Shown here piece by piece: positions 59,280 to 62,022 of a stretch of DNA of 62,022 nucleotides (position 1 is its first letter; each line of letters begins with the position of its first letter). The DNA is taken from the NCBI GenBank assembly GCA_034113365.1, contig JAXEXP010000174.1, forward strand, positions 1 to 62,022. Direction: 5' to 3'. This stretch comes from Spyradocola sp034113365. Lineage in GTDB: Bacteria; Bacillota; Clostridia; Christensenellales; UBA1750. Made by a program: the position numbers and the translations under genes. The notes under the pieces are model-generated. The model saw only the letters and a program-made list of their open reading frames with translations. It ran no database searches and had not been told where the DNA came from.

Positions 59280-61388
59280 ATGGCCATTTTCCGGCTTGAA
59301 AACAATCAGCTCTACTGGCAGCGGGGCGAGGAAAAGCTGCTGATCCAGCCGTGGGGCAACAACGGCCTGCGCGTGCGCGTCACCCGCGCGGCGCAGCTGG
59401 AGCTTAGCGAAAACTGGGCGCTGCTGCCTGCAGGCGAGCACACCGCGCAGATGGCGATGGTGAAGACCGCGCCCAAAAACCACAAGCAGATGGCTGCCGC
59501 GGGCGGCCCGGGCGAGGACGCGCCCATCGTCCCGGAGGAGAACGCCGCATACATCCGCAACGGAAAGGTCGCGGCGTTCATCGACCGGCACGGCTATCTG
59601 TTCTTCTACAACGAAAAGGGCGAGGAGCTGACGCGCGAGTACGTCCGCAACCGCTCCGACCTGTCGGAGTACTCCGTGCCGCTGGCGATGCAGGGGCGCT
59701 GGCTGCACCCGGGCGTTGGCCGCGACGACTACCGCTGCGCGATGAGCTTTGAGGCCTACGAGGACGAGAAGATCTACGGCATGGGGCAGTATCAGGAGGA
59801 CAGCCTCAACTTAAAGGGTATGAAGTTGGAGCTGGTGCAGCGCAATTCGCAGATCAGCTGCCCGTTCATGGTGTCCTCGCGCGGGTACGGCCTGCTGTGG
59901 AACAACCCGGCGGTGGGGCAGGTGACCTTCGCGCGCAACGTGACCAAGTGGGAGGCGCGCTCCACCCGGCAGATCGACTTCTGGATCACCGCGGGCGGCA
60001 CGCCGGACGAGATCGAGCGCAACTACGCCTCGGCGACGGGCACGGTGCCCATGATGCGCGACGACCTGATGGGCTTCTGGCAGTGCAAGCTGCGCTACCG
60101 CACGCAGGAGGAGCTGCTGAGCGTGGTGCGCGAGCACAAGAGACGCGGCCTGCCGATGGACGCCATCGTGGTGGACTTCTTCCACTGGACCAAGCAGGGC
60201 GACTGGAAGTTCGACCCGGTGGACTGGCCCGATCCCGAGGGCATGGTGGACGAGCTGAAAAAATACGGCGTGAACCTCGTGGTCTCGGTCTGGCCGACGG
60301 TGGACGTGCGCAGCGAGAACTTCCGCGAGCTGGCGGAGAACGACTACCTCATCCGCAACGACCGCGGCATCCGCCTGACCAGCCGCTTCATGGGCGACGT
60401 GACGCTGTGGGACGCGATGAACCCCGGCGCGCGCGAGTTCATCTGGCGCGTCTGCAAGAAGAACTACTACGACAAGGGCATCAAGCTGTTCTGGCTGGAC
60501 AGCGCCGAGCCCATCTACAACAACGACCACATCGACAACCTGCGCTACTACACCGGCCCCGCGCTGCAGGTGAGCAATATGTATCCCATGAACTTTGCCC
60601 GCGCCTTCTACGAAGGCCTTGCAGCCGAGGGCGAACAGGACATCATGTGCCTGATCCGCTGCGGCTGGGCGGGCAGCCAGCGCTACGGCGCGCTGGTGTG
60701 GTCGGGCGACATCCAGAGCAACTTCCGCTCCATGCGCCAGCAGATCACCGCGGGCCTCAACGCCGGCATGGCGGGTCTGCCCTGGTGGACGACGGATATC
60801 GGCGGCTTCCTGTCGGGCTTCCCGGCGCACGACGACTTCCGCGAGGTGCTGGTGCGCTGGTTCGAGTGGGGCTGCTTCCAGCCCGTGATGCGCCTGCACG
60901 GCGACCGCCTGCCCTATCGCAACCCCGAGCCCCTCTACCGCGACGGCGTGGAGCAGTTCGGCTCGGGCGCGGACAACGAGGTCTGGTCGTTCGGCGAGGA
61001 CAACTACGAAATCCTCAAAAAATACCTCCTCCTGCGCGAGTCCCTCAAGCCCTACATCAAGACCCTGATGCGCCAGGCGCACGAGCACGGCACGCCCGTC
61101 ATGCGCCCGCTGTTCTACCACTACCCAGACGACCCCACCGCCTGGGACGTCGACGAAACCTACCTCTTCGGCCGCGACCTCCTCGTCGCCCCCGTCTACA
61201 CCGCCGGCGCGACCACCCGCCGCACCTATCTCCCCGCGGGCGACCGCTGGCGCGAGGTCTCCACCGGCGCCACCTGCGACGGCGGCCAGTGGGTCACCGC
61301 CCACGCCCCGCTGGACGTTATCCCCCTCTTCGTCCGCGACGGCGCGGAAGAACTTGAAAACTATGTTTTTGGCCGTTATTGTGTATAA
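59280..61388 (+). CDS. GH31 family glycosidase, paralogue of the preceding gene
   Basis: The 702-residue paralogue is alike over the full length. Nucleophile region IKLFWLDSAEPIYNN (Asp407) and acid/base LVWSGDIQSNF (Asp477) are intact. It differs next to the nucleophile (DSAEPIY against DEAEPEI), in the loop ENDYLIRNDRGIRLTSRFMG and in the N-terminal domain, so a related but different linkage or aglycone is likely. ATG 59280 follows AAGGAGTG. From about 61110 the wobble positions become more C-rich than in the earlier part of the gene. Confidence 0.92.
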   Translation: MAIFRLENNQLYWQRGEEKLLIQPWGNNGLRVRVTRAAQLELSENWALLPAGEHTAQMAMVKTAPKNHKQMAAAGGPGEDAPIVPEENAAYIRNGKVAAFIDRHGYLFFYNEKGEELTREYVRNRSDLSEYSVPLAMQGRWLHPGVGRDDYRCAMSFEAYEDEKIYGMGQYQEDSLNLKGMKLELVQRNSQISCPFMVSSRGYGLLWNNPAVGQVTFARNVTKWEARSTRQIDFWITAGGTPDEIERNYASATGTVPMMRDDLMGFWQCKLRYRTQEELLSVVREHKRRGLPMDAIVVDFFHWTKQGDWKFDPVDWPDPEGMVDELKKYGVNLVVSVWPTVDVRSENFRELAENDYLIRNDRGIRLTSRFMGDVTLWDAMNPGAREFIWRVCKKNYYDKGIKLFWLDSAEPIYNNDHIDNLRYYTGPALQVSNMYPMNFARAFYEGLAAEGEQDIMCLIRCGWAGSQRYGALVWSGDIQSNFRSMRQQITAGLNAGMAGLPWWTTDIGGFLSGFPAHDDFREVLVRWFEWGCFQPVMRLHGDRLPYRNPEPLYRDGVEQFGSGADNEVWSFGEDNYEILKKYLLLRESLKPYIKTLMRQAHEHGTPVMRPLFYHYPDDPTAWDVDETYLFGRDLLVAPVYTAGATTRRTYLPAGDRWREVSTGATCDGGQWVTAHAPLDVIPLFVRDGAEELENYVFGRYCV

Positions 61389-61401
61389 TGGGAGGAATAT
61401 T

Positions 61402-61923
61402 ATGAGAAAATTAGTGATTGTGTTGCTGGCCGTTGTGATGATTTCCTCTCTTTCTGCATGCTATGCAAAAGCGTCAGAAGAGAATGTCGAGAGTAATGAT
61501 AACATGACAAATATCCATAAAACTAATGAGGTACTGGAGAATGATAAGGATTCAGAATCGGAAAACACATTACAGACAACTAATGGGTCCGAATTCTATT
61601 CAAATAAAGTCTATTCTGTGGGAGAAGATATTCCTGCCGGGGGCTATGTAATTAACTGTACTGATACAGAACATACAATGTTTATAGCTGTTTTTACAAG
61701 TGAAACGGACTACGAGAATTTTAACCGTGCGAAGAAAGCAACATTAGGTGAATTTAGAGAAGCGATTGAGCTTAATGCGTGGACAGATTTCTATCTTGAA
61801 AAGAACGAGAAAGTCTATATTGGCTTGAAGAAAGGATATCTCATCCTTCTAGACGATGGGCTATGTGAGTTTAATGCATATGAAAGTACAGTTTACAAGG
61901 GACTACACAGGGTAGGTATCTGA
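61402..61923 (+). CDS. AT-rich lipoprotein of unknown function
   Basis: The 173-residue protein has a lipoprotein signal peptide (KLVIVLLAVVMISSLSACYA, lipobox Cys20) and a disordered Asn/Glu/Ser/Thr stretch to about residue 65. A domain follows beginning YSVGEDIPAGGYVINCTDTE, of the 'V-G-x-D-I-P-A-G-x-Y' type seen in small secreted Gram-positive proteins. Base composition and codon use (AAA, AAT, GAA) differ sharply from every neighbour, so it is probably recently acquired. ATG 61402 follows GGGAGGAAT; TATAAT lies at 61384-61389, suggesting its own promoter. Confidence 0.75.
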   Translation: MRKLVIVLLAVVMISSLSACYAKASEENVESNDNMTNIHKTNEVLENDKDSESENTLQTTNGSEFYSNKVYSVGEDIPAGGYVINCTDTEHTMFIAVFTSETDYENFNRAKKATLGEFREAIELNAWTDFYLEKNEKVYIGLKKGYLILLDDGLCEFNAYESTVYKGLHRVGI

Positions 61924-61941
61924 CGGGAGGGGTGCCGCCAG

Positions 61942-62022
61942 TCAGATTTTCCATGTGATGTTCAAGCTGTCGCTTGTGGCGGCTATGGTGGTGATCATCA
62001 AATCCACCACACGCCGCTTGTC
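61942..62022 (-). CDS. Possible C-terminal end of a site-specific recombinase (partial)
   Basis: The frame open from the window edge reads DKRRVVDLMITTIAATSDSL then NITWKI and stop. The ending, a hydrophobic strand plus a short I-x-W-K-I tail, resembles the tails of large serine recombinases, but 26 residues are too few to be sure. The next gene inward is AT-rich and looks foreign, which fits a mobile-element edge. The plus strand also has a short frame (MFKLSLVAAMVVIIKSTTRR), so strand choice is uncertain. Confidence 0.3.
   Translation of the reverse strand, partial: DKRRVVDLMITTIAATSDSLNITWKI

Overview
The window is GC-rich (G/C-heavy third codon positions almost throughout) and looks like chromosome from an anaerobic, probably gut-associated member of the Clostridia. 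This is inferred from the gene content: a YhcN/YlaJ-type sporulation lipoprotein, a Na+-type F-ATPase c subunit, ECF vitamin transporters without their own energising module, a glycyl radical enzyme, corrinoid methyltransferases, split ThrE exporters, and strong AGGAGG ribosome sites with frequent GTG/TTG starts. No rRNA, tRNA, CRISPR array or transposase gene was found.

Layout. 0-9.4 kb is carbohydrate and ester metabolism: a LacI regulator with a YfcC-type carrier, a GH31 glycosidase behind a clear promoter and operator, a fused-domain esterase, a GntR/UTRA regulator and two more esterases. 9.9-15.2 kb holds a MATE exporter and a complete thiamine-salvage operon (TPP riboswitch, thiM, thiE, thiD, tenA, thiW). 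15.5-22.4 kb has a second MATE exporter, a P-loop kinase, an NSS sodium symporter, an ECF S component with its own promoter and attenuator, a GNAT and a DUF3842 protein. 22.4-32.1 kb carries two lipoproteins, lgt, nicotinate phosphoribosyltransferase, an APH-type kinase, two TIM-barrel isomerase-like proteins, a MalY-type C-S lyase, an exonuclease and a PHP phosphoesterase. 32.2-39.0 kb is a complete F1Fo ATP synthase operon (atpIBEFHAGDC). 39.2-47.5 kb is one long minus-strand operon of two UroD-family methyltransferases, a corrinoid protein, DUF2284, a RACo-like ASKHA protein, and a glycyl radical enzyme with its activase. 47.7-62 kb has a split ThrE exporter, an FAD oxidoreductase, uvrB and uvrA with a degenerate GIY-YIG protein between them, a threonine-aldolase-like protein, two paralogous GH31 enzymes, and an AT-rich lipoprotein at the edge of what may be acquired DNA.

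Most notable points. (1) A non-coding element of about 230-295 bp is present three times, at 1-140, 9436-9730 and 15266-15498. It carries three consecutive strong hairpins and imperfect terminal inverted repeats. It sits inside Rho-independent terminators, and at both fully visible sites the local terminator hairpin (30-33 bp) is duplicated on either side, with the T-tract only on the far copy. This looks like a terminator-targeting MITE with an unusually long target duplication. (2) A glycyl radical enzyme whose active-site loop reads GCHW instead of the usual CxE is in one operon with a complete corrinoid methyl-transfer system, a combination I do not recognise as a described pathway. (3) The ATP synthase has a c subunit with the two-carboxylate Na+-type ion site and an epsilon subunit without its C-terminal helices. 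(4) Two structured leaders, ahead of thiW and of another ECF S component, match no riboswitch class I can name.

The thiamine genes work together: ThiW (with a shared ECF module encoded elsewhere) brings in thiazole, ThiM phosphorylates it, TenA and ThiD supply HMP-PP, ThiE joins the two, and the TPP product shuts the operon off through the riboswitch. The other neighbourhoods read as independent metabolic units.
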